A stretch of DNA of 64,000 nt. Origin: Infirmifilum sp. NZ (GTDB lineage Archaea; Thermoproteota; Thermoprotei; Thermofilales; Thermofilaceae). The position numbers and the translations under genes are program-made. Below, piece by piece: positions 23,948 to 32,300 of this stretch. The notes below the pieces were generated by a model that worked only from the letters and a program-made list of their open reading frames with translations, ran no database searches and was not told the origin of the DNA. The stretch is from positions 1,132,443-1,196,442 of the forward strand of contig NZ_CP094288.1 in NCBI RefSeq assembly GCF_022693705.1, read 5' to 3'. How positions within the stretch are numbered: the stretch's first letter is position 1; every line of letters begins with the position of its first letter.

Positions 23948-26365
23948 CTATTGGCTTTCTCCCAGCCTTCGAGAGTCCTTTTCACTAGCTCGCCTGAAAT
24001 CCAGGTACAGTTCGCGAGCCCATTTTACATTTTCTCCGCTACCTAGCCGTTTAAGCGCCTGGAGTCGATAGTTCAGCAGAAGCGCTTTTCTCGAGAAGAT
24101 GGGCTCTTCGTAGATCTTGTACCTCTTGAGGAGCGAGAGGTACAACTCATGATCAAATGCTGTCGCGTAGATAACCCCAGTGTCGACCCCACTAAGGGTT
24201 TCTGCATTTTCTATGAGCTTGATTAGTTTTGAAACCTCCTCTTGGTTTCTCGGGGAGGATCTCAGGTCGTTTAAAGCCAGTTGCTTGTAGGTCGTTAGGA
24301 TCCGCGTGTAGAGATCCCTATCTAGCGTCATTATATAATTGTCAGCAGCTTCGAAGTTCAGTTGCCTATAGGAGAATCTCCTGTAGCCGCGAAACGCGTG
24401 GTACATTATATGTAACTTCAGGGGTAGCTGGGGGAGTTTTTCCTTCACTGCTAGCCTTACAGGCCCCTCAAGAGCTCTCAGGCTTTTTTGGGAACGAAGG
24501 TGCATGTTCAGGAGTTTTCTGACCCTGCTGCTCTTTCTACGCGCCCCCCGTTCGCTTACCGTCACCTCGAATAACTCCCTTTCGGTTCTCTTAGAGAATG
24601 TGGAAGCGCGTTTTTTCTTGAATAAATTCTCCACCTCGTTTACTCGGGTTGGTTCGTCCAGATGATTTTCAATCCAACGCTCCTCATCCTCCCTCCTCTC
24701 TCTGTCTAGGACTTTCTTGGCCCAGCTGAGTAACGGTGGCTTTATGAGGCTGCGGGGATGTGGTAGGAGAGCTTTAGCCCAATCGCTCAAGTAAAATGCG
24801 CTTACTCCAGCGAAGCTTAAAAGTGCCGAGGCAGTGATCAATAAAGTCATCACAATCCCAAATAGCTGTGCGATGGGGTTTAGAACTTCGATGACATTCT
24901 CGGTTATCCACGCCGTAAAGCGGGTGACAGGATCCCATGAGCTAATATAAGTCGGGGCTGTTGTCGCGTTCCACTGGGCGATACCCCATATTGTCAAGTT
25001 CAGATTAACCGTCGTGTTGCCCTCTATGGAGTCGCAGTGAGCAATGCTAATGTGGAGCGCGTACTCGCTGAAACCCGGGATGGGCGTCTCGGTCAGATTG
25101 AGTGGTACTTCCCCGTTTACGGAGATTCCTCTGGCAACACGTTGTAGCCACTTCCTGTAAGCTTCACTGGCTTGTTGGAGCCAGCCGGGATCTATGAGCT
25201 TGCCTGGAGGCTTCTCGTCGCTCACCGTGATGTTAGGCTTGCACCCTCCAAGATTCGGGCTGTACTGCACGCGGTACGGCCCCCCTCGTACGAGAACCGT
25301 TACACCGCGCTTTAGTTCGTGAAGTGAAAATGAGTAGGTGACATACTCCTCTCCCTTATTCGACCGCACAATAGAGTCTCCCACATAGGCCAACACGTGG
25401 CCTGAGTGTCCGTTACCCTCTTCGATAGGCTCTACCGGTAACCATACCTGGACATCAGTGGTATAGCCTTCTTTAACTTGAAAGACGGCTGGCCAGACGT
25501 AGCAGTTGCAGCTCGAGTACTCGCGCGGGGAGTAGCAGCACGCATGGAGCGTAAAGTTGGTCCAGTAGTGAACCAACCAGAGGGCAGTGTAGTTTCCAAT
25601 CGGGAGCAACACCGCCGAGCCCTCGCGGATCCGGGTCACGTACACGTGGCCCCAATCATCTCGGAGAGCTACCAACACATCTGGCTTGAAAAAAGGAGTA
25701 GCGGAAACGTCCTCTACGTGAAACTTCACAACCCCAATGTTGCTCTCAACGGGGATCCCAACACTTAGAGGCTGAAGGCTCAAAGTGTACGTTTGAACGG
25801 CGGTGGGTATCAAAACGGCGAGGATGAATGCGACAAACCACACGGGTAAAGTGAGCCTTCGCACCCTCGGTACAAGCAATGTAGGTGTCAGCGAAACAAG
25901 CAGGCCTTGAAAGCTCGGGGAGAAGTTTAAAACGGTTAGCAAGCCTCGAAGCAATGCGAAGGCGAGTCCAGTAGAGGTGGCTAGCAGTTCCAGGGGTCCC
26001 AGAGCAGCGTGCATAGATGTTTGATAACCCGCGACGACCGTCGGAGCCGTCGAGCTCCCTGCCTCCGCGAAAACAATGCCTAGTACAACATCCAAAACAG
26101 CCACTGCTTTCGAAAGATCCAGAAGCCGGTCAAGGAATGCGCTTAGCGAGGCTATACTCCTATCGATAGTGCTCTTAGCAGAATCGAAAAGCCCTGGCCC
26201 GGCCATAGAGAGGAGTGGCTCTAATGCCACCACTATAGACACCGCCAGTAGCACTTCAGCCAGTTCTCTGGAGAGCCAACTCACCGCCTCGCTCCTCCGC
26301 CCCGTGAACCATTTACCCAGGAAAACGAGCAGCACTACCAAAGGGCCGACCGACCACGCGATCAT
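23948..26365 (-). CDS. Large VirB6/CedA/TedA-like membrane protein
   Basis: An 805-residue protein. About six hydrophobic helices in residues 1-200 (GPLVVLLVFLGKWF, EVLLAVSIVVALEPLL, AVLDVVLGIVFAEA, LLATSTGLAFALLRGLLTV, LPVWFVAFILAVLIPTA) resemble the polytopic core of VirB6/CedA. Residues 200-490 form a polar domain with many N-x-S/T sequons and a Cys-rich patch (ACCYSPREYSSCNC), probably outside. Another helix pair (about 500-535) is followed by a 265-residue basic, helical tail, probably inside. The opening KWFTGRRSEAV is shared with the next gene upstream, so the two cores are probably paralogues. Its ATG overlaps that gene's stop by 4 bp. Confidence 0.7.
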   Translation of the reverse strand: MIAWSVGPLVVLLVFLGKWFTGRRSEAVSWLSRELAEVLLAVSIVVALEPLLSMAGPGLFDSAKSTIDRSIASLSAFLDRLLDLSKAVAVLDVVLGIVFAEAGSSTAPTVVAGYQTSMHAALGPLELLATSTGLAFALLRGLLTVLNFSPSFQGLLVSLTPTLLVPRVRRLTLPVWFVAFILAVLIPTAVQTYTLSLQPLSVGIPVESNIGVVKFHVEDVSATPFFKPDVLVALRDDWGHVYVTRIREGSAVLLPIGNYTALWLVHYWTNFTLHACCYSPREYSSCNCYVWPAVFQVKEGYTTDVQVWLPVEPIEEGNGHSGHVLAYVGDSIVRSNKGEEYVTYSFSLHELKRGVTVLVRGGPYRVQYSPNLGGCKPNITVSDEKPPGKLIDPGWLQQASEAYRKWLQRVARGISVNGEVPLNLTETPIPGFSEYALHISIAHCDSIEGNTTVNLNLTIWGIAQWNATTAPTYISSWDPVTRFTAWITENVIEVLNPIAQLFGIVMTLLITASALLSFAGVSAFYLSDWAKALLPHPRSLIKPPLLSWAKKVLDRERREDEERWIENHLDEPTRVNEVENLFKKKRASTFSKRTERELFEVTVSERGARRKSSRVRKLLNMHLRSQKSLRALEGPVRLAVKEKLPQLPLKLHIMYHAFRGYRRFSYRQLNFEAADNYIMTLDRDLYTRILTTYKQLALNDLRSSPRNQEEVSKLIKLIENAETLSGVDTGVIYATAFDHELYLSLLKRYKIYEEPIFSRKALLLNYRLQALKRLGSGENVKWARELYLDFRRASEKDSRRLGESQ

Positions 26366-27141
26366 ACTCTCACAAAGTTGACGTAGATCCCCTCGAAGAT
26401 TCCGGCGAAACCCACTCCAGCCGCCGTTGCTAGCGATAGAGCTACCGCGCTTAGGGTCATTGCCTCACCTAAAGCTACGGCGGTCTCACCTGCAATGCTC
26501 GCTACGTTGACCCAGTCTGCCGGAGAAAAAGGCGAGGGTCTATGGACCCTGCCTATAGCTTTCGCCGTCACAGAGTTGCTGTACAACAAGCCTAAACTCG
26601 TTGCGAGATAGATTGCCAGAAAACTACTGCCCCACCTTCGAAACTTAGGGACTGGTAGCAGAGCAGAACCAACCAGGGCGAGATATTGTGAGGCTGCAGC
26701 TACAACCCTCGAGGCGAAGCTTAAGTGCAGGAAAAATACCGCAGCTATAGATAGCTCGGTTACAGACCAGCCCGTTGCTGCACCAAGTACGCTAGCGAAT
26801 GGCGATGTAAGAGGCGCGGACGCCAGAACCGCCCGCTCGCTCTGGACGTAAAGGATCGTTTCGACGGCTAGTCTGCTGGCATTAGCAAATGTCAAACTGC
26901 TCTCGTTGAGTCTCTCACTGACGAAGCCCGCGGAGTTGAGGCTTATAGGTATTCCGATCGAGCCAGCTATGCTGTCAGCGGCTGAGAAGATCACCTGAAG
27001 GATAACGGTGTAGAGCAATACATTCACGGCTGCCTCGAAATCGTAGACAGCTTCACCGCGTCTACCTAATGTCCACTTGAGCGTTCCGAGTGCGAGGTAC
27101 AGTAGTGCCCCACTCGCGGCGACGAGATCAACAACCAGCAT
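26362..27141 (-). CDS. Small VirB6/CedA/TedA-like membrane protein
   Basis: A 259-residue protein, nearly all hydrophobic, with about six helices (AASGALLYLALGTLKW, VLLYTVILQVIFSAA, LSIAAVFFLHLSFASRVV, YLALVGSALLPV, FLAIYLATSLGLLYSN, AVALSLATAAGVGFAG). Residues 20-31 (LKWTLGRRGEAV) match the corresponding part of the 805-residue protein, and the order of helices is similar, which points to duplication. Candidate inner-channel subunit of a conjugation-type apparatus. It begins right after the stop of the pilin-like gene and overlaps the next gene by 4 bp. Confidence 0.7.
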   Translation of the reverse strand: MLVVDLVAASGALLYLALGTLKWTLGRRGEAVYDFEAAVNVLLYTVILQVIFSAADSIAGSIGIPISLNSAGFVSERLNESSLTFANASRLAVETILYVQSERAVLASAPLTSPFASVLGAATGWSVTELSIAAVFFLHLSFASRVVAAASQYLALVGSALLPVPKFRRWGSSFLAIYLATSLGLLYSNSVTAKAIGRVHRPSPFSPADWVNVASIAGETAVALGEAMTLSAVALSLATAAGVGFAGIFEGIYVNFVRV

Positions 27142-27636
27142 CTACACTCCCTTCGATAGCGTGCCTACAATTATGGTCCAGCCACGCCTCAGCAGACTAT
27201 CCATGATCTGAGCAATGCTGGAGATCTCCGGGATGCCCAGCGAGTTAAGCACGTAGACGACGAAGAAAGTTATCGGTATGATCGCGAGTGTTTCAGCGGC
27301 GCGTATAAATTTAGACACGGCGAGGCTTCTCCCAAAGCTCCCTCCGGTTACCCACGAAAGGGCGGCGTCCAAAATAAGTATAATAAAGCCGAGAACGCCG
27401 ATACCGAAGGTTATCGCGGACAGGAGGGCTAGGATATCAACGAATGGCTGAAAGATCTTCAATACGATCTCCTCAGGCTGCAGAAGCGAAGGTGCGTTTA
27501 GCGCAAGGGGGACAATGGCGGCGATCTTCTCGTCGACGTTGCGCCACTCCACCACTTCTTTCCTTCTTGCTCTTCTAAGCGATGCTTCGAACCTAACCTG
27601 GAGAATTTTCAGCTTAATTTTATCCTTAAAGTTCAT
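27142..27636 (-). CDS. Candidate conjugative pilin (VirB2/TedC/CedA1-like)
   Basis: A 164-residue protein with a basic N-terminal 35 residues (KLKILQVRFEASLRRARRKE) and two hydrophobic helices, about 64-91 (FVDILALLSAITFGIGVLG and on) and 113-134 (AAETLAIIPITFFVVYVLNS). A glycine-containing loop (VTGGSFGRSLAVSKF) separates them. The two-helix hairpin after a long leader is the layout of VirB2-type pilins, with which archaeal CedA1 and TedC are homologous. It is the first gene of the leftward operon; an AATATAAACTT box (27654-27664) about 25 bp upstream suggests a leaderless mRNA. It could instead be a simple membrane anchor. Confidence 0.6.
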   Translation of the reverse strand: MNFKDKIKLKILQVRFEASLRRARRKEVVEWRNVDEKIAAIVPLALNAPSLLQPEEIVLKIFQPFVDILALLSAITFGIGVLGFIILILDAALSWVTGGSFGRSLAVSKFIRAAETLAIIPITFFVVYVLNSLGIPEISSIAQIMDSLLRRGWTIIVGTLSKGV

Positions 27637-27651
27637 CGTTGAAACTTAGCC

Positions 27652-27707
27652 GCAAGTTTATATTGAAAAGTGAGAGAAGGAACCGCGTTTATTCGTCTTA
27701 TTAATGC
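27652..27707. promoter_or_regulatory. Divergent promoters of the transfer cluster
   Basis: Leftward, the box AATATAAACTT on the minus strand (27654-27664) sits about 25 bp before the pilin-like start at 27636. Rightward, TCTTATTAATG (27696-27706) sits about 30 bp before the ATG of the ParA-like gene at 27733. Both spacings suit leaderless archaeal transcripts. The two operons therefore share one 96-bp control region and are likely expressed together. Confidence 0.55.
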
Positions 27708-27732
27708 GTGCATGTAAACAAGCAGGGATACT

Positions 27733-28446
27733 ATGGTTATCGTGGCGTTTGCCTCCGGTAACAAAGGGGGGACTGGGAAAACAGTAACCGCCAGCCTCTT
27801 AAGCTATCACCTTGCGAAGAGCGGTAGACAAGTACTCCTCATTGATTTAGGCGAATACGGCAGTAGCACCCAGCTAACCCTGGAGAGGGACCCCGGCCCA
27901 CCGTACCTCAACGACTATTTCCTGGGAAACGCCTCCTGGGGCGATGTTATCGTGACAAGTCCATTTAGCGACAACCTGCATGTCGCCCCAAGCCGTGGCG
28001 AGATAGGTCCCGTGGACGCCGAAACGCTTGAGTACTTGCTAGACCGCGTGAGCAGCCACGTTTCGCACGTGTTTATAGATCTGCCCGCTTACCCCGGTTC
28101 GCTATATGACCCCATAGTTGGCTTAGCCGAAATAATTGTCCCGGTATTTAATCCTGATTCTCTGTCCTTCCAGGCGGTTAAAGAGTGGTTAAAGCGGAGA
28201 GCTTTTCGCAGCAGAAAGCTTGTGTTACCGCTTCTCAATAAGTACTTTACGATGATGGGTGAGTGGAAAGAGAAAGCAGAGGATGAATTCGGATCGGTGT
28301 TCACGCTTCCGTTCGACTCTGCTCTCCTGTTTTCGCTTACAAGCACTATTGAAGACGCTTACTCCCTATCAAATCGCCGTGTTAAAGATGAGCTGAGGCT
28401 CCTAGCTTACCGCATTGAGAAGCCGTTGCTGAAGGTGACAGGCTGA
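27733..28446 (+). CDS. ParA/MinD-type ATPase
   Basis: A 237-residue deviant-Walker ATPase. The P-loop is NKGGTGKTVTASLLSYHLA (KGGTGKT at residues 11-17, with the signature lysine). DLGEYGSSTQLTLE follows, Walker B is HVFIDLPAYPG, and VFNPDSLSFQAVKEWLKRR lies further on. Members position plasmids, chromosomes or membrane machines such as pili. It opens the rightward operon; its TGA overlaps the ATG of the coiled-coil gene. In this setting it may place or recruit the transfer apparatus, which is inference. Confidence 0.9.
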   Translation: MVIVAFASGNKGGTGKTVTASLLSYHLAKSGRQVLLIDLGEYGSSTQLTLERDPGPPYLNDYFLGNASWGDVIVTSPFSDNLHVAPSRGEIGPVDAETLEYLLDRVSSHVSHVFIDLPAYPGSLYDPIVGLAEIIVPVFNPDSLSFQAVKEWLKRRAFRSRKLVLPLLNKYFTMMGEWKEKAEDEFGSVFTLPFDSALLFSLTSTIEDAYSLSNRRVKDELRLLAYRIEKPLLKVTG

Positions 28447-28790
28447 TGTCGTTAAGGAGACCTTTCGCGAATGGGTCGAGGGTTGCTGAACGCGCTGAGA
28501 AACAGTCTTTACCAATTCCGTCACCGCCTATGAGGATGGAGACAACCTTAGGAGTCGTGGAGGATAAGGATATGCTTGAGCGTGGGTTAAGGACTCTTGA
28601 GGAGCTTCTAAGGAGTCTGGGATTTGAGGGAGCCTTAGCTGAGAAGGTTCGCCAAAGGATGGTGGAGATTGATAGGGATATTAGCAGAATAGAGGCTGAA
28701 ATCGCGAAACTTGAGGGTGAGAGAAATCGCCTGTTAAAGGAGAAGGAGAGAATAGCTTCGGTTATCAGAGCATTTTCTGGTGTTGCTTGA
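28446..28790 (+). CDS. Small coiled-coil protein
   Basis: A 114-residue protein with a disordered, Pro- and Arg-rich N-terminus (about 30 residues, SLPIPSPPMR) followed by helices. The C-terminal 50 residues are a strong coiled coil (VEIDRDISRIEAEIAKLEGE). Start and stop codons overlap both neighbours (ATGT with the ParA-like stop and TGATG with the VirB11-like start), so it is translationally coupled between the two ATPases and may tether them. It is not recognised. Confidence 0.8.
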   Translation: MSLRRPFANGSRVAERAEKQSLPIPSPPMRMETTLGVVEDKDMLERGLRTLEELLRSLGFEGALAEKVRQRMVEIDRDISRIEAEIAKLEGERNRLLKEKERIASVIRAFSGVA

Positions 28791-29941
28791 TGAACCTTCT
28801 GAGAACCTTTCGAACATCCAAGACAGGAAAGCAGAGTAGCCAGGAAATTGTGAGCGTTGAGGATCTTATACCTAGTGGTTCTAAATTACTGGTTAAAAAC
28901 CCGAGCGGTTTCGTTGTCAGTTACGATGGGCGCGTAGATGTAATTCCCTTGAGGGAGCACGACATATGGGGCAGGCTATCACCAATCTTTCTATCCCAGG
29001 AGGCCGAAGAGGTGTGGCTTTTCGAGGGAAAAACAATCGTCACAATAAAGAACGTTGGGAGGGTGAGCATTGTTGGAGCACCCACAAGGGAGGAGCTAGA
29101 AAACATCATTGTAAAGATAATTGCCGCAACGGGAGTAAAAGTTGACATGAGGCGCCCTAGAGGCGTCGTGGACGTCGACGACTGGAGAGTCTCCCTTCAG
29201 CTTTCCTCGGGCGGTCAGTTGCAACTGGTTGCAACTCGCTTCGCGAGAGTGCCGGCGATCACAGAAATCCTGCCTCCGCTTGCAGCTGCCAGGCTTCTTC
29301 TTTTGCTGATGAGACCATCGGTCGTACTTATTCTCGGACCACCTGGCTCAGGAAAGTCCACGCTGCTCAACTCGCTAGTGAGGGAGGTGGCACTTAGGTA
29401 CCCGTTTCTTCATATCGCAGTTGTCGAGAAGTACAGGGAGCTAGTGTTTAGGGACGGATGGTTCACGTGGGTAATTAACGATAACTTGGCAGAAGGAGTA
29501 AGGTTTGCAATGAGGTACTACCGACCCGACGTTCTAGTGGTTGGAGAAATAATGGCAGAGGACGTGTGGAGCATAGTCGAGCCAGGACGCGCAGGCCTTC
29601 CGACAATAACAACTTTTCACAGCCCGTCTATAAGGAAAGCTGTAAAAGTGCTTTCAGATGCTCTCAGAGCTCACCTTGGGTACGGCGACGAGAACAGCGC
29701 GCTCCAATACATCGACGTTTTTGTTCAAACGCGCAAGAAAGTCACTCCCAGCGGTGTGGAGAGGCAGGTTGAAGGCATCTACGTGAGCGACGGGCAACGA
29801 CTCTTCCCAGTATACGCCGACGGAGACTTTGCCGCAGAAGAAGATTTCCTGAAGGCAGTGCCAGATCAACTGTACGTGGGTGCCGCGAACCAAGCCTTAG
29901 CTGAGGTCTATAGTAGTTTTGGCTTGAGTCTCAAGCGGTAA
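28790..29941 (+). CDS. VirB11/GspE-like secretion ATPase
   Basis: A 383-residue hexameric-type ATPase of the type II/IV secretion superfamily. The N-terminal domain of about 165 residues is beta-rich. The P-loop is ILGPPGSGKST (residues 181-191), the Walker B-like acidic segment is PDVLVVGEIMAED (246-258), and the His box is TITTFHSPSIRKA. VirB11, archaellum FlaI and type IV pilus ATPases belong here; no archaellum or pilin gene with a class III signal is nearby, which favours a VirB11-like role. The ATG at 28790 shares its first base with the preceding stop. The next gene starts 5 bp after its stop. Confidence 0.88.
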   Translation: MNLLRTFRTSKTGKQSSQEIVSVEDLIPSGSKLLVKNPSGFVVSYDGRVDVIPLREHDIWGRLSPIFLSQEAEEVWLFEGKTIVTIKNVGRVSIVGAPTREELENIIVKIIAATGVKVDMRRPRGVVDVDDWRVSLQLSSGGQLQLVATRFARVPAITEILPPLAAARLLLLLMRPSVVLILGPPGSGKSTLLNSLVREVALRYPFLHIAVVEKYRELVFRDGWFTWVINDNLAEGVRFAMRYYRPDVLVVGEIMAEDVWSIVEPGRAGLPTITTFHSPSIRKAVKVLSDALRAHLGYGDENSALQYIDVFVQTRKKVTPSGVERQVEGIYVSDGQRLFPVYADGDFAAEEDFLKAVPDQLYVGAANQALAEVYSSFGLSLKR

Positions 29942-29946
29942 AAACT

Positions 29947-31389
29947 TTGAAAGCGGAGGAGCTCTTCGAAAAAGCGGGCCTACAGCCGAGGTCTGGGCAA
30001 CTTGAAGTCGCGCAACTGATAGCCGAGCTTGAAGGTGACGTGCTACTGGTGGCTCCGACGGGCTGGGGCAAGACTCTGGCTGTCCTCGCGGGGCTGAAGG
30101 CCTCGCATCGGCTGCCGGTGCTGTGGCTGACGAGGGCGCTGGAGGTCGGGAGGAGGGTTGTTGCCGACGCCTCGAGGCTGGGCTTGAGGGCCTTCGTGGC
30201 GGCGGGGAGGGAAAAACTGTGCCCCTACGCCAGGAGCGTCGAGGACACGGCGGAGTTCTGCAGGGCCTTCAGGGCGCAGTGCCCCCACTTCCTCTCGCTG
30301 GTCAGGGAGGGGGTGGGGGACTTGTGGGCGGAGAGCTGGGAGGAACTACCTAAACTGCTACCGGGAGTATGTCACTACTACGCCCAGGACGCCGTGATCA
30401 GCAGGGCGGACGTCGTTGTACAGAACTACTACCGCAGGGTGAGCGGCTACTACAGCGCTGCTGTCGTGGACGAGGCCCACAACTTGCTGGCGCCGAGGGT
30501 TTTGAAGTACGATCTCGCCAAGCTGGAGCTAGCACTGGACGAGCTGAAAACTAGGGAGCCGAGCCTGGTGCCAGTTGTAGAGGAGGCTTTTTCAAAACAG
30601 GGTGCTGCTGAGGAGGCACTTGAGAGTGTACTCCAGCTTTACAGAGAGATGCTTGGTAAGGTGCATACTGCTTTAGTGCCGCTTGTAAGGCTGCTAAAGG
30701 CGGTAGTGAGGGGCGGGGTAGTCTACCGAGAAGCAGGAGCAATTGAGGTTTACATGCCTCCGTGGAAGCCCAACATTAACCCCCGCATATACCTTAGTGG
30801 TACGGTGCCGGAGCCCCTCGAAAAGCTCTTCGGGGCGCAGGTTGTCAGGGTGCCTCAGCAGCCCAGGAGGGCTCTGGTCGTCACGGACCTGACGAGCAAG
30901 TACGGCTCGGAGACCATTTGGGGCTACGTTAAGTTGCTCGCGGCGCTGAGGCGGCGCTACTCGAGGGTTCTGGCGTTCGCCACCGAGAGGGTTGCGAGGC
31001 AGGTGATCGCTGGGGTGGATTTCTACGAGGAGCGCCTCCCGGCGGAGTGGAGGGGTGTGGCGCTCTACACTGTCTACGGGCGCTTCAGCGAGGGGGTGGA
31101 CCTGTCAGCGGACGCCGTAGCCCTCCTGGGGGCACCCTTCCTACCGCCGGAGGTGGAGGCGAGGTACGAGCGCTACTACAACCGCTTGGGCATCAGCGGC
31201 GACGCTGCGAGGTGGGTGCCCATGGTGACCACAACCCTGCAGTGCGTCGGGAGGGCCACCCGGAAGCCCGAGGACAGCCCACTTATAGTCCTGGCGGACT
31301 ACAGGTTCAGGCGCTTCGACTTCAGCCCGACACTGGTGCTCGAGGAAGTGGACTTGAGAAGTTTAGAGAAAGTTCTAGTATCGCGTTAA
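29947..31389 (+). CDS. XPD/DinG-type Fe-S superfamily 2 helicase
   Basis: A 480-residue 5'-3' helicase of the XPD/Rad3 group, shorter than archaeal XPD (about 550-600). Motif I is VAPTGWGKT (residues 35-43). Four cysteines at about 92, 105, 112 and 142 match the [4Fe-4S] domain, motif II is VVDEAHN (174-180), and motifs V/VI include YGRFSEGVDLSADAV and QCVGRATRKPED. The start is TTG, 5 bp after the VirB11-like gene, so it probably shares that operon. Base composition is odd: hand counts give about 72% GC at 30061-30120 and 31081-31140, 52% at 30601-30660, against 42% in the upstream gene. Transfer or gene conversion is likely. Confidence 0.88.
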   Translation: MKAEELFEKAGLQPRSGQLEVAQLIAELEGDVLLVAPTGWGKTLAVLAGLKASHRLPVLWLTRALEVGRRVVADASRLGLRAFVAAGREKLCPYARSVEDTAEFCRAFRAQCPHFLSLVREGVGDLWAESWEELPKLLPGVCHYYAQDAVISRADVVVQNYYRRVSGYYSAAVVDEAHNLLAPRVLKYDLAKLELALDELKTREPSLVPVVEEAFSKQGAAEEALESVLQLYREMLGKVHTALVPLVRLLKAVVRGGVVYREAGAIEVYMPPWKPNINPRIYLSGTVPEPLEKLFGAQVVRVPQQPRRALVVTDLTSKYGSETIWGYVKLLAALRRRYSRVLAFATERVARQVIAGVDFYEERLPAEWRGVALYTVYGRFSEGVDLSADAVALLGAPFLPPEVEARYERYYNRLGISGDAARWVPMVTTTLQCVGRATRKPEDSPLIVLADYRFRRFDFSPTLVLEEVDLRSLEKVLVSR

Positions 31390-32300
31390 AGCGCAAAAGA
31401 CTCTCTGAAGAGTTTCGTCGTAGAGGCCAGTGGTAAAGCTCTGTCTCGCGAGACAATGACGGTGTCTTCGAATTGGCTTACGAAGCCAAGCCCCTGCTCA
31501 ACCAGCATTGGATAGTGATACACGCGCCTCAGCTTCACCAGCTCTTCGAGTTGCTCCTTGCTTACTATCCTATTCACAACCCAGCGCTCAGAGAAAGGTA
31601 GCCCCCTAAATTCCCTCCATAGTGTTTCCAGCACCTCGTTCAGTTCGCCTTCGCGGGGGATTTTCTTCACCGAGACAACTCGGTAAATGTTACTCCAACC
31701 CTTTTCCACGACAAAACCAGCCCCATCAGTTGCAAAAGGCTCTATGGCGAAAACTTCACCCTCAAGCATTTTAGCGGCAAAGTACTCGAAGCCTGGCACG
31801 TTCGGCACACTCTTGCCCGCATGAAGCTCGAAACGCTCTACTTTATGCCCGGTTAGATTTCTGATGGGTCGTAATCCATAAGAGGATATCTTCCTCGTAA
31901 TGGCAGCTCCTACCTCGTTCACGCTTACACCAGCTTTAATGATGGCTAAAGCCTCTTCGAGTGCCTCCAGGCTGGCCTTTACGATATTGTTAAACCTACT
32001 GCTTAATGGAATAGTAATCGCCGTATCGGCGATATAACCCTCGACGTGCACGCCGAGATCCACCTTAACAAGAGCTCCTCGAGGAACCGCGCTCGTATCC
32101 TCGATACTTGGCGAGTAGTGAGCGGCGACTTCGTTAATAGCGATGTTAACCGGGAAGGCCGGCTTACCTCCTCTAGAAATTATGAACCCCTCAAGTCGCT
32201 CGGCTATCTCTATTAAGGGCACACCTTCATCAACTATATCTATAGCGAGTTTAAGAGCCGAGGAGGCTATCTGGCCTGCGCGAGCGTACTTCTCCTCCAT
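31386..32300 (-). CDS. map: Methionine aminopeptidase, type II
   Basis: A 304-residue two-metal enzyme that removes the initiator methionine from nascent proteins. The pita-bread fold and its metal ligands are visible: KVDLGVHVEGYIADTAITI (two Asp), a His in RNLTGHKVERFELHAGKSVP, and glutamates in FAIEPFATDGAG and FEDTVIV. The His in AAHYSP is the substrate-binding one. Length and the helical insertion agree with archaeal type II enzymes. It is convergent with the helicase gene (4-bp overlap) and has its own promoter side at 32301-32330. Confidence 0.95.
   Translation of the reverse strand: MEEKYARAGQIASSALKLAIDIVDEGVPLIEIAERLEGFIISRGGKPAFPVNIAINEVAAHYSPSIEDTSAVPRGALVKVDLGVHVEGYIADTAITIPLSSRFNNIVKASLEALEEALAIIKAGVSVNEVGAAITRKISSYGLRPIRNLTGHKVERFELHAGKSVPNVPGFEYFAAKMLEGEVFAIEPFATDGAGFVVEKGWSNIYRVVSVKKIPREGELNEVLETLWREFRGLPFSERWVVNRIVSKEQLEELVKLRRVYHYPMLVEQGLGFVSQFEDTVIVSRDRALPLASTTKLFRESFAL

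Noticed and set aside
28790-29941. Archaellum or type IV pilus motor
   Set aside because: No class III signal peptide pilin, FlaJ/TadC-like platform protein or prepilin peptidase is encoded nearby; the neighbours fit a conjugation-type machine better.
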